64,000 nt of DNA from Gracilariopsis chorda (GCA_003194525.1 NBIV01000203.1:1-64000); one strand, 5' to 3'. Positions 1 through 11,262 are shown, counted from the stretch's first letter. Made by a program: numbers and translations. Notes: a model not told the origin generated them from the letters alone.

Positions 1-110
1 AGTCCACCAAGCTCCGCGTCGCTGCCTCGGTTTCTATACCGGCTGAGTCCCAAGTCTGGGTGCAGTAAATTCCGTCAACACGGTCTTCGGGTTATACAAC
101 CCCTCGCTCG

Positions 111-2842
111 TTGTACGAGAAATCCCAGCTGGCGCTGGCTAATGGAATTGTCTCCATTTCCCCGGATGTCCCTTCCCGGATATTGGTTGCCAACCTTGGC
201 AAACACCCCCAGTATCTGGTCAAACACCAAGTAATTGGGAGTGTAAACCCCCCATCCTATGGGAATGCTGCCAACAAAGATGACAGCCGCCGATGTACTC
301 GGAGTTACCACCTCTTCTGAGGAGTTCGCCCCGCCGTCCGAAGACGTCAAGTCTAAGGAGGGGGAGGAAACCGCTACTTCAGCGCCGAACATACCGAGTA
401 ACTCGGAATTGCGAACCACACCTGTTCCACAGGACAATGCTCCATCGAGCAATGACCGGATTGATCCGGAAAAAGCACTTGAAGCGCTGGAACTTCAGCC
501 ACGTGCCAGAGTCGCACCGCGACAAACTCCGTACTATGTTACGGGAATTCACCACAATGTGGGATGGCTCGCTTGGCGAGATTAATGCAACGGAACACCG
601 GATCGATTTAATCCCCGGTGCGCGACCGGTTGCACAACCCCCTTACAGGGCAGGTCCTAAAGCTCGGGAAGAGGAGCAGTCCCAGGTGGACAAGATGCTC
701 CGCGCAGGTGTGATTGAGCCCGCTCAATCACCCTGGGCATCTCCAGTTGTACTGGCTTTAAAGGCCGACGGAACCTGGAGGTTCTGTGTCGACTACCGCC
801 GGCTCAATGCCGTGACTGTTATGGACACGTACCCCATCCCTCGTATGGACGAGTGCATTGACTCCCTTGGAGACGCCACCGTATTCACGGCCCTTGATGC
901 CAATTGGGGATATTGGCAAGTACCTGTCAGACAGGAGGATCGCGACAAAACCGCATTCACCTGCCATGCAGGAACGTACCGCTTCAAGCGGATGCAATTT
1001 GGGTTAGCCAACGCCCCCGCCACCTTTCAGCGTGCAGTAGATATTCTACTCAACCGCTTTAAGTGGCGGAGTTGTCTGGTCTACCTTGATGATATCATCA
1101 TCTTCTCCAACTCGTTGGACGACCATCTCACTAACGTCCGAGACGTGCTCACTGTACTCCACGATGCGGGAATTACCCTCAAGTTAAGGAAATGCGAGTT
1201 TTTCACAGATACTGTGAAGTATCTGGGTCACATTATCCGTCCTGGAGGGTTAGCGATCGAGAAAGCTCGAGTCAAATCCCTCGTTGAGGCGAAAGAACCC
1301 CGTACTCAAACGGAACTGCGCTCCTTTCTGGGACTGGTCAACGTCTATCGACGGTTTATCCCGAACTATTCGGATACTGCAGCGCCCCTGAACGCGTTGT
1401 TGCGAAAGGGGAACCCCCCAAAACTGGAAACATTTACGCCCGAGCAATCGGAAGCTTTTAACTCCTTAAAGGAGGCTGTCACATCAGCACCAATCCTACA
1501 TCTCCCAAAACTTGGGTTGCCATACTCCGTAGATACGGACTCGAGCGACTACCAAGTCGGGTGTGCTCTTTTTCAAACCACCCCCGAGGGGGAACGGCAT
1601 CCAATAGGTTATTGGTCACGTTCGCTCAATGTTCATGAGCGGAACTACTCCGTATCGGAGAAAGAGTGCCTCGCCGTCGTATGGGCGATGACCACTCTGC
1701 GCCCCTACCTTATGGAAATTCACTTCACCGTGTACACGGATCATTCCTCATTGAGGTGGTTGATGAATATCTCCCACCCGTCGGGACGCCTCATGCGCTG
1801 GAGACTCCGCCTCGCGGAATATGACTTTCAAGTCATTTATAAAAAGGGTGCGCAGAACACCCAGGCCGACGCTTTATCGCGGTTACCCACAAGTGGGGAA
1901 GCACTCCCAACGGAGGATGATGAAGTCCCATGCTTCATGGCTACAGACCCGGATAATCCGGAACATGCCGTCGAGGCTAGGCCAGAAACCTGGGACGAGG
2001 ATGGTGATTTTGACGAACTACTCGCATCGCGAGATAAATCTGAGAACCCGTTACCGGGAAACTTTGTACCGGTATCACCGGAAGAAATGATCCGAGAACA
2101 ATTCGGCGACCGATTCTGTACGAGAATTCGTGCCCGTATCAACGGTGGTGAAGATCTCCCTTTCGGGGTAAACGACAAAGGCTACCTCGTAAGAAAGGTC
2201 GAAGCCCGCCCACAGATTGTGGTACCACATTCCCTGCAATCGCGGGTGTTACATCTATCACACTACGCCCCCATTGGAGGTCACCCAGGTGGGAGGAAAC
2301 TCTACCTAACCCTGCGAAGGGATTTCTATTGGCCCGCAATGGCGGTGGATTGCTACGCAACTGTGCGGTTTTGTAGCGAATGCGCGAAAAATCGCGTCAA
2401 ACTCCGCAAAAATGCGAAGAAGATGAAACTATTCCCCGCAAGGGCGCCGCTCGAGTTTATTGCGGTCGATACTCTCGGACCATTACTCACCACGAAACGT
2501 GGAAACAAGTTTCTACTCGTCATTACCGACCGCTTTTCTAAGCTGGTACGGACTGTCCCTCTTCGGAGGATAACCGCTCTCACGGTGGCCCAGGCTCTGG
2601 TGACGCACTGGATTTTTGTCTACGGTCCCCCTGTAGAGGTGCTCTCTGACAACGGGAAGCAGTTCGTGAGCAAGTTCTTCCAGGATGTTTGTCGCATCCT
2701 GGATGTCAAGAACTTGTTCACGACTACCTACCACCCCAGTGTAATGGGAAAGTTGAACGGTTTAACCGGACGTTACTCGCGGCGTTACGTTCCTACGTCG
2801 CTGACCACCCAACGAATTGGGATCTCTACGCTGATGCGGTAA
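111..2842 (+). pseudogene. Gypsy pol: post-protease linker, RT, RNase H, integrase N-terminal half
   Basis: Three frames must be combined. Frame one (to about 290) holds the segment that follows a retropepsin, with NPPSYG. The frame then changes near 290 and again near 490, the latter beside a run of A, before the RT linker at LREFTTMWDGSLGE. The reverse transcriptase (about 640-1250) has the motif VYLDDIIIFS at 1080-1110. RNase H (about 1480-1880) begins SVDTDSSDYQVG. The integrase has an HHCC zinc module near 2250-2390 and the first two catalytic aspartates in AVDTLGP and LSDNGKQF. The frame fails at about 2738, where a run of four C looks one base short. The product would copy element RNA into DNA and insert it. 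Confidence 0.85.
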
Positions 2843-4926
2843 CCTACGCGTACAATACGCAGGTACACCGGACTACCGGAGTTTCGCCATTCGAGTTAGT
2901 TCTATCTAGAACACCCTCGCCTGTGGCGCTGGAACCCCAAGCTACCTTGGACAATTTCCCATCTGTGGGTATCTACCGGCAGCAATGGAAGCAATGGCTT
3001 CCCAAGCTGGTCCCCGTGGCGCGGAAGTCTATGGCACGGGCCCAAGCCGCTTACAAGCGGGATTTTGACGCTCGCTTGCGAGGAAAACCGTCCCCGATTC
3101 GGGCAAATAACTACGCCTTCATCAGGAAGGAATACTACAACCCGGAACGGGAGAAGCGTCACAAACTCTCGCCTGTGGCGGATGGACCCTTCAAGGTCAT
3201 CTCTGTTAACACCGACACTGTCGTGGTAGAGATGGGGGACACGCACGAACGGATTTCCCGTGATCGTGTTGTCCTTGCCCCTCCTCCCTCGTCAGAGGTA
3301 GTCCTGGGTCCAGGCAACCCCGTTTCTACGGACTCCGCTACACCGGAACAATCCGGGAGTACTAGACCTACGGTACTACCACACCCCAGCCGGGGACTCT
3401 CAGACCTACCGACTCTGTCGGACTCACCGGCTCAGCCGGGTAATTCGGGCCCCTCAGCGCCCGCCCCTACCACATCTGCCGCACTGGCGCGCATTTATAC
3501 CCGCCAGGCGGGGAATGTTATCCCTTATCTCGCCGCTCCGTCTAAGGAGGGGGAGGAGAACACTCGTTTTCGAGGAACGATATCACCGTCGCAACGGGAA
3601 ACACACCGTAACATACGGAACACTGACCGTGGAGCACGGTGTATGTCACGCGACACTAATCCCCCGTTCCCGGGCAGTGCTGTGCAACAGGAACCAGACG
3701 CGCAGGCCCCGCAAAAGCGGCAAATACACCGTTTGTCACGGGAAAACGAGAAGCCTCACTCGAAGACCGCAGCAGCGGAAAGGCAATCGCCCGATGCCTC
3801 GAAGCCGCCGTTGGCGGAAGTCCCCGCGGAAGCGGTTCAATCAGGTCGATCAGACCCGCGCCCTGGGGAGAAGGGGCGCCCAGATACGCCGGCCTCACAG
3901 GGGAATACCCACACCCCTCTTGGGGAAAAAGGCGGCCAAGCTGCAGTCGAAGCTTTAAGCCCTGGCTCGCAAGCACCGGAAACGCCTCCCGTCGTTTACG
4001 GAATTAAAGCCCCCGCTACGGGGAATAATTTGCGCCAACCCCCGCATCGCTGCGGCGAAGAACCGAGAAACTCGGGAATAACGCGCGCCATCGCACGCTC
4101 GAAACCGGTCGTACCGGACGCTGCTCCTCATCACGGAGATGGTGCACTGCGCTCAGCGGCAATTCCCCTGAAAAGGGTGTCATCGGCACCTGCCCAGAAC
4201 CCCCCAAAGGGGATTTTTGACCAAAATACCGGTGTATCGGAGTTAGCCCCAGGCAACCCGTCAGTAGCCGGGGACACCACGGCGTCGCCGGAACGTATGG
4301 TGCAGAGCGCTCGTGCACCTGGCAGGGAGGCGGTTTGCCACCCAATCACCGTGTCGCACGGGACCCCCCAGGGGATTGTGGAAATGACGATCCCGCAGGA
4401 GCGGTCATCTTCCCGCAAACTCGCGGCTCGTGAGCTCAACCGCGAAGGCGGAGCCCAAGTCCCCAGCCAACTGGCGGTTCGCCCGGCCTACCGTGAAGAC
4501 GGGAACAACGACACCCCAATGGGGAATGACTTGCCGGGGAAAACCGTGACACCACACACTCTCTTGAGGGATATTTTCGCGCATGAGCAGCGGCCACTAG
4601 GACAGCGCACGGCAACGTCGGAGTTATCGCCGAAGACCCTGCTAAGGGACATTATACCGCACATCGGGCAGCCCTGGCAAGGGAGTACAACCACCACCCG
4701 GCACGGCCGGCAGGTCTACGAACGAGAGTTCGTAGTAGACCGACTTGTCGGACACACCTGGAACCAGGATGGTATTCTACAATACTGCGTCCGCTGGTAC
4801 GAGTACGACCCCAGTGGGGATACGTGGGAGCCAAATGAACACCTCCCACGGTCGCAGGTTCTGCGATACCACCGTCAGACGGGAACTGCAGCTCCAGCCA
4901 CGCTGGTTAATGCCCAAGTTGGGTAA
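2740..4926 (+). pseudogene. Gypsy pol: integrase C-terminal part, long linker, chromodomain
   Basis: This frame continues the integrase after the shift near 2738 and supplies the third catalytic residue in NGKVERFN. A GPY/F-type module follows (KLSPVADGPFKVI, about 3160-3270). Next comes a linker of about 460 residues rich in P, S, T, G, E and R, far longer than in typical chromoviruses. The frame ends in a chromodomain at about 4720-4890, with VDRLVGHTW, YCVRWYEYD and TWEPNEHL. Chromodomains of this class are known to steer integration to particular chromatin marks; that this one does so is inference. The frame is open to the stop at 4924-4926. Two copies of a TLLRDI motif lie just before the chromodomain. 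Confidence 0.8.
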
Positions 4927-5117
4927 CGTTGCCGCGCGAGCGGAGAGCGAAAGGAAAGGATAACAAGGCAAAGTCCGTCGAAGACGGGGAACTCAACCGA
5001 GAAGCACCGTTCTAAACGGGAAAGTTTATTCAGGGGAGCAGCTATCTCCCCACAATACTACACTACACTAACTGGCATAGCCAGGGAAAGAAGAACCAGG
5101 AAACTGGACCAGAGGTT

Positions 5118-6904
5118 TCACTCACCCCCATCGTCCGGGGCGTAACCACCAGCGAGGCGGTAGGCCAACGCGTCCGCCATGGTGGTGACATCCCCCGATA
5201 CCTCGGCAGCGCTAAGACCGGCACCCCGGAGGAAACGTGGGATGATTTCGTTTTCATTCGCCGTCACCCCGCTGGGGATTGAAGGTCCGGCACTTGCCGC
5301 CGAAGGGTCAGCAGCCGGCTCGGCCGGAGATGCCCCCTCTGGGAAAGCTTCCGCGCTAGCGCCGGTTTCCTCTACGTCCATCTCCCCGGGTTCTTCTGGT
5401 TCGTTATCGACCATTGGGTCATCCCCGCCGTATGCGCGGTAGTAGTCGTCGGAATCGACGTACCCCACCGGGTGGTCTTCCGGCACATGCCGGGGCGTAT
5501 CGCTAAGCTCGCGCGCCTCCTCGGAGGAAATTTCCCGGAACTCCCAGGGGTCGAAGTAGATAAAATCCCCCGCAAGGGCGGTGTTTCTACCGAGTCCCGG
5601 ACCACCGGTGTTACCGCTACCGCCATCCAGACGACCGCTTTGCTCCAGCGGGACCTCACTCCAGCTAACGCTGTCGATGTACCCAAGTAATTAGAGGACC
5701 TCTTCATTGTTGGCCTGGCCCCAAGGGGGATGCGAAGATCCAGGTTTCGGATCGCTGCCCGCACACGCGGTTGAAGGAACCAGAGACGATACTGGTCGTA
5801 CGCCTCGTTGAGGATATAAGCCGCACTGCGGGCCGCCCACTCCGTAACCACTACGGACCACAACCCCGACCGGGGATCCTGCATGAGCAGCGAACCGAGG
5901 TACGTAAGTACCGGCGGGAGTTCTATGTAGCACACCCGGCAGGCTTCATGGAAGCGCCACCACTCGGGGAGTGCTACATACCGACCTAGTCGGTGAGGCG
6001 GCGCAATCCGCTCTATCTCCACGTTCTGATACGGGATAAAATACCCGAATCGGGATCGCCAACGCCGCTCGTAGCGGATGAAGTTTTGGAGAAAGTTGGA
6101 CCGGTATTGCCGGGGAAGGTACCTGAACTCCGCCCGAATAATCGGTCGCTCCCAGCAAAGGGCCTCTTGCCGCGCTGCGGGGAATTTCCTCCAAGCGAGG
6201 GTCTCGAGGTGGAACAGGTTCTCGCCGTACCCAATCTCCCCGCGAGTGCGGAAGTAGCTAACGTCGAAGCCAAACTCCGGTGGGACCGGTACATCGAATG
6301 GAGCCCGGCTCTGCCGTTGATACGCCATGCGCGTCAGCGCAGTCTGTGCCGCAGTGACTGTCTCGCCCGAGTTTCTTTGGAGGTGGTGACGCGGAATCGC
6401 AATCCGGTGACGCCAATCCCACGATGTGGTGACTGCTCTGGGCAGATCCCCCGGAAGGGTGTCTGAACCATCCGCATAAGCGGTGACCAATCCCTCATTG
6501 AGGACGGCGACCGGGTGAAACCACGGGGCAAGGCGCAGGCGCGACGCGTGATTCCGATTCATTGGGTTGAGCCCCACCACGGTGTTGTAAGTTGGCCAGT
6601 TGGACACCGGAGTGGTTCCGGAGGACACCACCGAAGGTGGTAGTGCGAAGGGATGGTCGGCTGCCGCAGCCATATTCCCCGGTTGTACCGGATTTCGATC
6701 GCCCTGAGGCAGGGGAACTGACCGGAAACCGGTGGTGTATCGCCCGAGAAGTCTCGGCGGTTGGCTGTGGTTGCTGATATTGTTGTCGTCGTTCACTTTT
6801 CCCTTTTGGAGGGTGGCTGTTGTTGTCGTTTGCGTGCTTGGTGACTCTGGTGCAGAGGGATTTACCGGAGAACCGGAGACAAAGCACGCGCTTTTATCAC
6901 CCAT
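5118..6904 (-). pseudogene. Antisense frame inside the Gypsy element, unknown function
   Basis: A long frame runs opposite to pol. From 6904 it codes a Q/T/P-rich N-terminal part, then a central region of about 250 residues rich in W, R, Y and F (for example LPEWWRFHEACRVCYIELP). At about 5685, beside a GGG run, the sensible reading moves to another frame. That frame gives FIYFDPWEFREISSEEA and a strongly acidic C-terminal part ending at 5118. The combined product would be about 595 residues. I do not recognise the family. Antisense frames after pol are known in some plant Ty3/Gypsy families, and the position here is similar. A gag-like or regulatory role would be guesswork. Confidence 0.55.
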
Positions 6905-6954
6905 TTTCGTCTGGGAATCCTCCGCGTCCGCGGTCGTTTTCCCGTCTTAAGGGG

Positions 6955-7765
6955 GGTTATATGAAGTGCAACGCCCTCAGGGAGGGATTCTGGGTACTTG
7001 AACGCTTTCCTGATATTATCGGTTGTGTAGTGTGTATATGAACCACGCCCCACAATGGTGGGTATGGACACGTGGGACACGGTTTTGGGTCAATTGGCGG
7101 TTGGCCACAGTAGTGGATGTTGCCACGGAATGTGGAGTATTTTAGTTAATTTTATTTATTATTTTCACACCCATTTCTGGGAAGCTAGTACTTAGTGCGA
7201 CGGCGCACTGCCGTCGCACCAGTAAACCTTCCCCAACAAGGGACCCCAACCTGGGGAATTGGCTCTGAGCTTTACCGCCTCCGCGTGTTCTCAACTCCTC
7301 CTTGGAGGGAAGCACCGTAGTGTACGGAAGTTCACCCCCCTTGCACATCTAAAGGAGACCCATCATTGGGAGTACTAATTGTTCCAATCATATTGGTGTT
7401 TCACCCTGTATAGGGAGTCCTGTCCACCGGCATTGCCGTATCTACTCGTCGCTCTCGCGACCCACTTCGTCCTTCCTGTTTCCCCTTTTTAGGGTAGCAC
7501 CTCCCGCTATCCGCGGCCCTCGTGTGCGCATCCGCCCACACACCCCCACTTACGTGGAAACATACCTCTACTGAGGATCACACCCCGCTCACGCGGATAC
7601 CGAATCTTCGCCTTCACCTCCCTGCACGAGTCGCGACAGGTGTCCCTGGTCTTACAAACCGGCTTCGCCGTGACACCTCTGGGAGGGCTCTACCCAACTG
7701 GGTTCACCTCGTGAGAGGAAGATCCTAGACGTCTTTCAGTGTTTTTCCCCTTTGGGGCATTGCAC
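6955..7765 (+). other. Probable 3' terminal region/LTR of the Gypsy element
   Basis: This stretch has no convincing coding frame. It starts with a purine run AAGGGGGG near 6951 that could be the polypurine primer, and it stays inside the same small-hairpin pattern as the rest of the element. The pattern stops after CCCCTTTGGGG near 7748-7758. An 8-bp perfect stem, GCGACGGC/GCCGTCGC, lies at 7197-7217. The exact LTR start is not determined because the 5' LTR is not in the window. Confidence 0.45.
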
Positions 7766-9282
7766 CACAAATTTTGCGTTGAGAGCAAATTACATTTTCC
7801 TTCGTGTGAATGAATGGATGCGAGCCCTGACAGGCAAAGAAGGCGTGAGGGTGTTCATTAACTGTTTCCTGGATCTTAAGTATGGTCTAGCAGGTCGCCA
7901 GCGGTATTGCAAGGTGCAGTCTGACGTGGTGTGACTGTTTTTGAGATAGGCACGGTGAGCAATAGTGGTTTTGTTGCGGTTTGGCAGTCCCGGGTGTCGC
8001 GGAGCGTGTCGTCGGAAAGAGTTACAGGTGTAGTGGGATTGAGATGTCGAATGGCGGTGATAAATACTGGTCTATAAGGCAGTTTGGTTAGGATGTGAGT
8101 CTACATCTGGTTTGATGACATGTGTTGGATGTCGATATTTCTGATGTTCCAGTATGAGTTCAGGTATTAAAAGCGGACTGTTGGTTGCGTACGACGCGCG
8201 GAAGAAATGAATGGGACTCGCAGCTCTGCGAGAAAGGCAAGAACACGGGCAAAAGCCCTCAGAAGACTGTCTCCCGTTCCCCTTCCTCCAAGGCCACTTC
8301 GTTTTGGAAGTCGGGCTTTTATTCTGCGCTCCAGTTCCGCACAGAGCCTCTGGCAGTCTGCTGCATAGGGTGCTCTGTCCGGTACCTTCTGAAAGCCACC
8401 TACGACTACGTAAGTTGCCCGCGCATGCTCTATCAAAATCAAAGTAATTCAATTCGATATCACATTGGGTAACGCTGGTTGCCCAATTGGCGTAGACTGC
8501 ATCAACTAATGCTGTCGAATATTCTCGGTACATCAACACGGACGTCAATAAACTTTCTTCTTTTTGTGAGGGCAGTGCTAAATACAACTTTTGTTGTCTC
8601 TTGGTTGTCGATATTTTGAGTGGTGGTGTGTTTGGGCAGTTGCTACAGGTTTTGTAGTAGAGCGTAAATCCAGGTTTTTCCTGAGTAGCTTTCGTGGTGG
8701 CTAATGTATTCAGCTTTGCAGGTTTTGAGGGCGACGGACTTCTTGCCGCCTCGTTTCTTTGGCGTACTGAGCACCTGAGAAGATGTTCAGCGTAGTGCTG
8801 AGGGTTTGAGAGTCAGTGATGCTTATGGCTGGGTTGTGCGCAAGATACCTTGGTATGCATTTAAGTTGGAACCAGTGGGGTATTTTGGGGTTGTGCGTAG
8901 TAGCAGCAAGCTTTTTGATGGAAAAAAATTGGCTTTGTACTATCTGAGACATAACGAAGCTTTCTCAAAATGTTTGGTAGACCTCGACCTGGGGCGGTAA
9001 CAACAAGTTGGTGGTATCCTCTTAGGTTGTGTAGTTGTTTTCACATGGGGTCTTTTTTAGCTTTTAGATGGAAACGTTGGCTTTGTGGGGATTTCGTGAA
9101 TGCTGTGGAATTGAGAGAGGTGTATCGCGTCGTTTGAAGTGCGTGTTATTTTGAAGTTGATGCATTAGGTGAATGGTTTCATTAGCTTCAAAGTTTATTT
9201 TCTTCGAAGATAGTGGTTAAAGTTGGTGATTTATGATGTGGTGGGAGCGGCCACCAAAAATTAAGGTGATTATGAAGATGAC
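7766..9282. other. No recognised gene
   Basis: This stretch separates the Gypsy element from the Helitron array. Minus-strand frames at 8072-8587 and 8167-8442 overlap each other. The second reads as plausible helical protein (AELERRIKARLPKRSG) but resembles nothing I know. From about 8590 to 9280 the DNA is G/T-rich on the plus strand with many stops. I support no feature here. Confidence 0.5.
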
Positions 9283-9785
9283 AAGTGGATGCGCCCTACG
9301 GCCGCAGGCGGCGCTGTGCACCGTGCCAATTTGGTTGCTTGGTTTATTGAGTAGCTTTCGGAGGCTCTCCAGGCGCTTTGCTCGCTAATGCTGGCGATAG
9401 CCTCCGTAAAGCCCAGGAGGGCTACCACGCCTAGATTATAAATAGCAGTACAGTCTACAACAGCTTTGTTGTGACTGATTTGCTAATCACTGCATTGCAC
9501 TAATTGCTTAAAATGACTGCAGTGCCAACCAATGAGACTAAAGCACTACATGATGATCACTGTAACTGGCTGACACCGCAGTCGTTATGGAAGTGGTTTC
9601 TACTGAGCGGTAAGCTTTGCTGCTGCTGCTGTTGCTGAATGTTACGAATGGGAAAGAAGTGTCGCTAGATATAGAACTTTTTCATGCCCGTACAGAATCA
9701 TGCAAGGCAGTTTATTGGCGCAACGCCTCAATTCCATCTAAACCACGCCCCTAATAGTTGAATAAATTATTATAGTTGAGAGACG
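9283..9785 (-). mobile_element. Short non-autonomous Helitron copy A of tandem array
   Basis: Read on the minus strand, the copy starts near 9785 with an AT-rich head containing ACTATAATAATTTATT. The conserved GCGTTGCGCCAATAAACTG segment, a CAGCAGCAGCAG run and the GGTTGGCACTGCAGTC segment follow. It ends near 9290 in CGCCTGCGGCCGTAGGGCGC, which corresponds to the 3' end of the large Helitron at 11263-11277. There is no coding frame. It has about 500 bp and keeps the order of segments seen in the other copies. Confidence 0.5.
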
Positions 9786-10261
9786 AGAATATGCCTAAGG
9801 ATTCATATTTATCTTGGCGCAGCAAAAACGGTTTTTCATGCTGCAATAGGCCAAAACTATCCTTGATGGATGCGATGAGATCGTAGAAATACAACTTCAA
9901 ATTTTGGTTTCTTTTGACCAAAGCATTGCCTTAAAAATGCACTTCAATTCAACTGGCTAACGCTTCAAAAATGAATCCAATGCCGGTCCATCTGTTACTC
10001 AGTGGCTTCCGCTCCTTTTTTGACAGGCGCTCAGCAGCAGCGCCAGTCCACATATAGCAACAGCCGATGCGTTTTGATATTTGCTTCGGCTACTGCTGCC
10101 GCTGCTGCTGCCACTGGTGAATGCTTTGAATATAAGGGAGTGGTTGCGTTTAGAGAGGTTTCGGCAAGCATTCTAGGGGTATGCGAGGGACTTTCTTGGC
10201 GCAGTGCCTCCCTTGAATCAACATGTACCTCCTATTTCTTTTACAAATCTATAGAAGGGAG
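9786..10261 (-). mobile_element. Short non-autonomous Helitron copy B of tandem array
   Basis: This copy has the same segment order as its neighbours: a GGGAGGCACTGCGCCAAG head segment near 10200, a GCAGCAGCAGCGGCAGCAG stretch near 10090-10115, and a CACTGAGTAA segment near 9996. Its 3' end near 9790 is too decayed to place exactly. It is the least well conserved copy of the array. Confidence 0.4.
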
Positions 10262-10730
10262 AGACAAGTAGAAAAGGCCTTCGGACGTGGGCGCTGCGGG
10301 CCGCGTATTTTTGTAGCTTTTTTGATTTAGCAGCATTCGGAGGCTCTGCGAGCACTTCGCTCGCTTGCACTCACAATAGAACTCGTAGAACCCTGGGGCG
10401 CCGCCGTGCCTAGAGTATCTTGATCCGCAAAGGTTTGGGCATAGGTGCCTAAATTGACTGCAGTGCCAGCCAATGAGGGGAAAGCGCGACACGTTGCTTT
10501 CTGTAACTGGCTGGCACTGCATTCATTATGGAAGTGCCAGCCACTAAGCAGCCATCTTTGCTGCTGCTGCTGCTGAATGTTTTAAATGGTAGGGACGCAT
10601 TGCGCCAAATGGGAGTTTTGCATGCGCTTAGGGGGCATACAGAGCAGTTTATTGGCACATCGCCTCCATTCAATCAAGAAAACTATTCTCATACGCATGT
10701 AAATGCTTACGAGTGGGGTTTTGAGACAAG
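10262..10730 (-). mobile_element. Short non-autonomous Helitron copy C of tandem array
   Basis: On the minus strand it begins near 10730 and carries GGAGGCGATGTGCCAATAAA near 10670-10650, a CAGCAGCAGCAGCAGCAAAG run at 10557-10575 and paired AGTGCCAGCC segments at 10463 and 10530. It ends near 10265 at CTTTTCTACTTGTCTC, matching the end of the neighbouring copies. The paired AGTGCCAGCC/GGCTGGCACT segments can fold on themselves. Confidence 0.5.
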
Positions 10731-11245
10731 TAGAAGCGGCCTACGGCGGTGGGCGGCACTGGGCGCAGCTGAACAGGGGTAACATTGGGGGATCTGCAGG
10801 CCTCTTTTGCTCGCCAACGCTCGCAATCGGCCTGCAGGCCAATGAAGACCACTGCACCAAGGTTTAATATGGACTACAGTTGCAATTCAGCGCCCGTGCA
10901 TTGGTGAGTGGCTTGCGTTCCAGTTGTGGATGGAGAGTACTGTGAACTTTAATTGGCGGGCACTGCCAAACTGGCTGCAGTGCTAACCACTGTGCAGCGG
11001 CATGGGTAGCAGATGTGTAGTGCCAGCCACTGAGAAGGATCAACAGTCAACATAAAGCAGCAGCCAACTAGTTTTGAGCTGTGCTGCTGCTGCTGCTGAT
11101 TTTTTTAATTTTCGGGGAGGCATTGCGCCAAATTGGAAATTGCATGCGCTGAAGGGGGCGTGCAAGAGGATATTTTGGCACAACGCCTCCCGTCAATCAA
11201 CAACACCCCCCCTAATACATGAACAAATAATTATAGTAACGAGGG
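10731..11245 (-). mobile_element. Short non-autonomous Helitron copy D of tandem array
   Basis: It abuts the 3' end of the large Helitron. On the minus strand it starts with TCGTTACTATAATTATTTG at about 11243, then GGGGGGTGTTGTTGATTGAC and GGGAGGCGTTGTGCCAA, which closely match the head of the large Helitron at 17910-17790. A run of CAGCAGCAGCAGCAG lies at 11083-11097. It ends near 10735 in a degenerate GC-rich hairpin followed by CTTCTACTTGTCTCAAAAC. Confidence 0.6.
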
Positions 11246-11262
11246 TTTTGAGACAAGAGGAA

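Larger units (their letters stand above)
1..7765 (+). mobile_element. Ty3/Gypsy chromodomain retrotransposon, 5' end outside window
   Basis: The order of domains on the plus strand is post-protease linker, reverse transcriptase, RNase H, integrase, a long linker and a chromodomain, which is the layout of a Ty3/Gypsy chromovirus. An antisense frame and about 800 bp of non-coding sequence follow pol. The left end, with gag, protease and 5' LTR, lies outside the window. The right boundary near 7765 is inferred from where the dense small inverted repeats stop and from the TGCA at 7764-7768; no LTR pair could be compared. The coding frames carry several single-base shifts, so this copy is probably inactive. 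Confidence 0.85.
1..7765. repeat. Dense field of 4-8 bp perfect inverted repeats
   Basis: Short stems with loops of about 3-5 nt recur roughly every 25-35 nt across the whole element. Most have the form CCNN-loop-NNGG. Examples are TTCACAG-ATA-CTGTGAA near 1202-1218, CCTGT-CAG-ACAGG near 924, CTCGC-TTG-GCGAG near 567, CCCA-TTTC-TGGG at 7170-7181 and CCTCC-TT-GGAGG at 7297-7308. In 7170-7760 alone I count about sixteen. A random 4-bp stem with a 3-5 nt loop is expected about once in 85 nt. The pattern covers sense-coding, antisense-coding and non-coding parts, and I do not see it in the neighbouring elements. Confidence 0.7.

Noticed and set aside
293-585. First 80 or so residues of the frame opening at 293
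   Set aside because: The basic, R-rich text before LKRWNFSHV does not resemble a pol linker; the acidic reading in another frame up to about 490 fits better.
3515-3958. Arginine-rich 147-residue plus frame
   Set aside because: It lies inside the integrase-chromodomain linker in another frame and its R-rich content follows from the CG-rich DNA.
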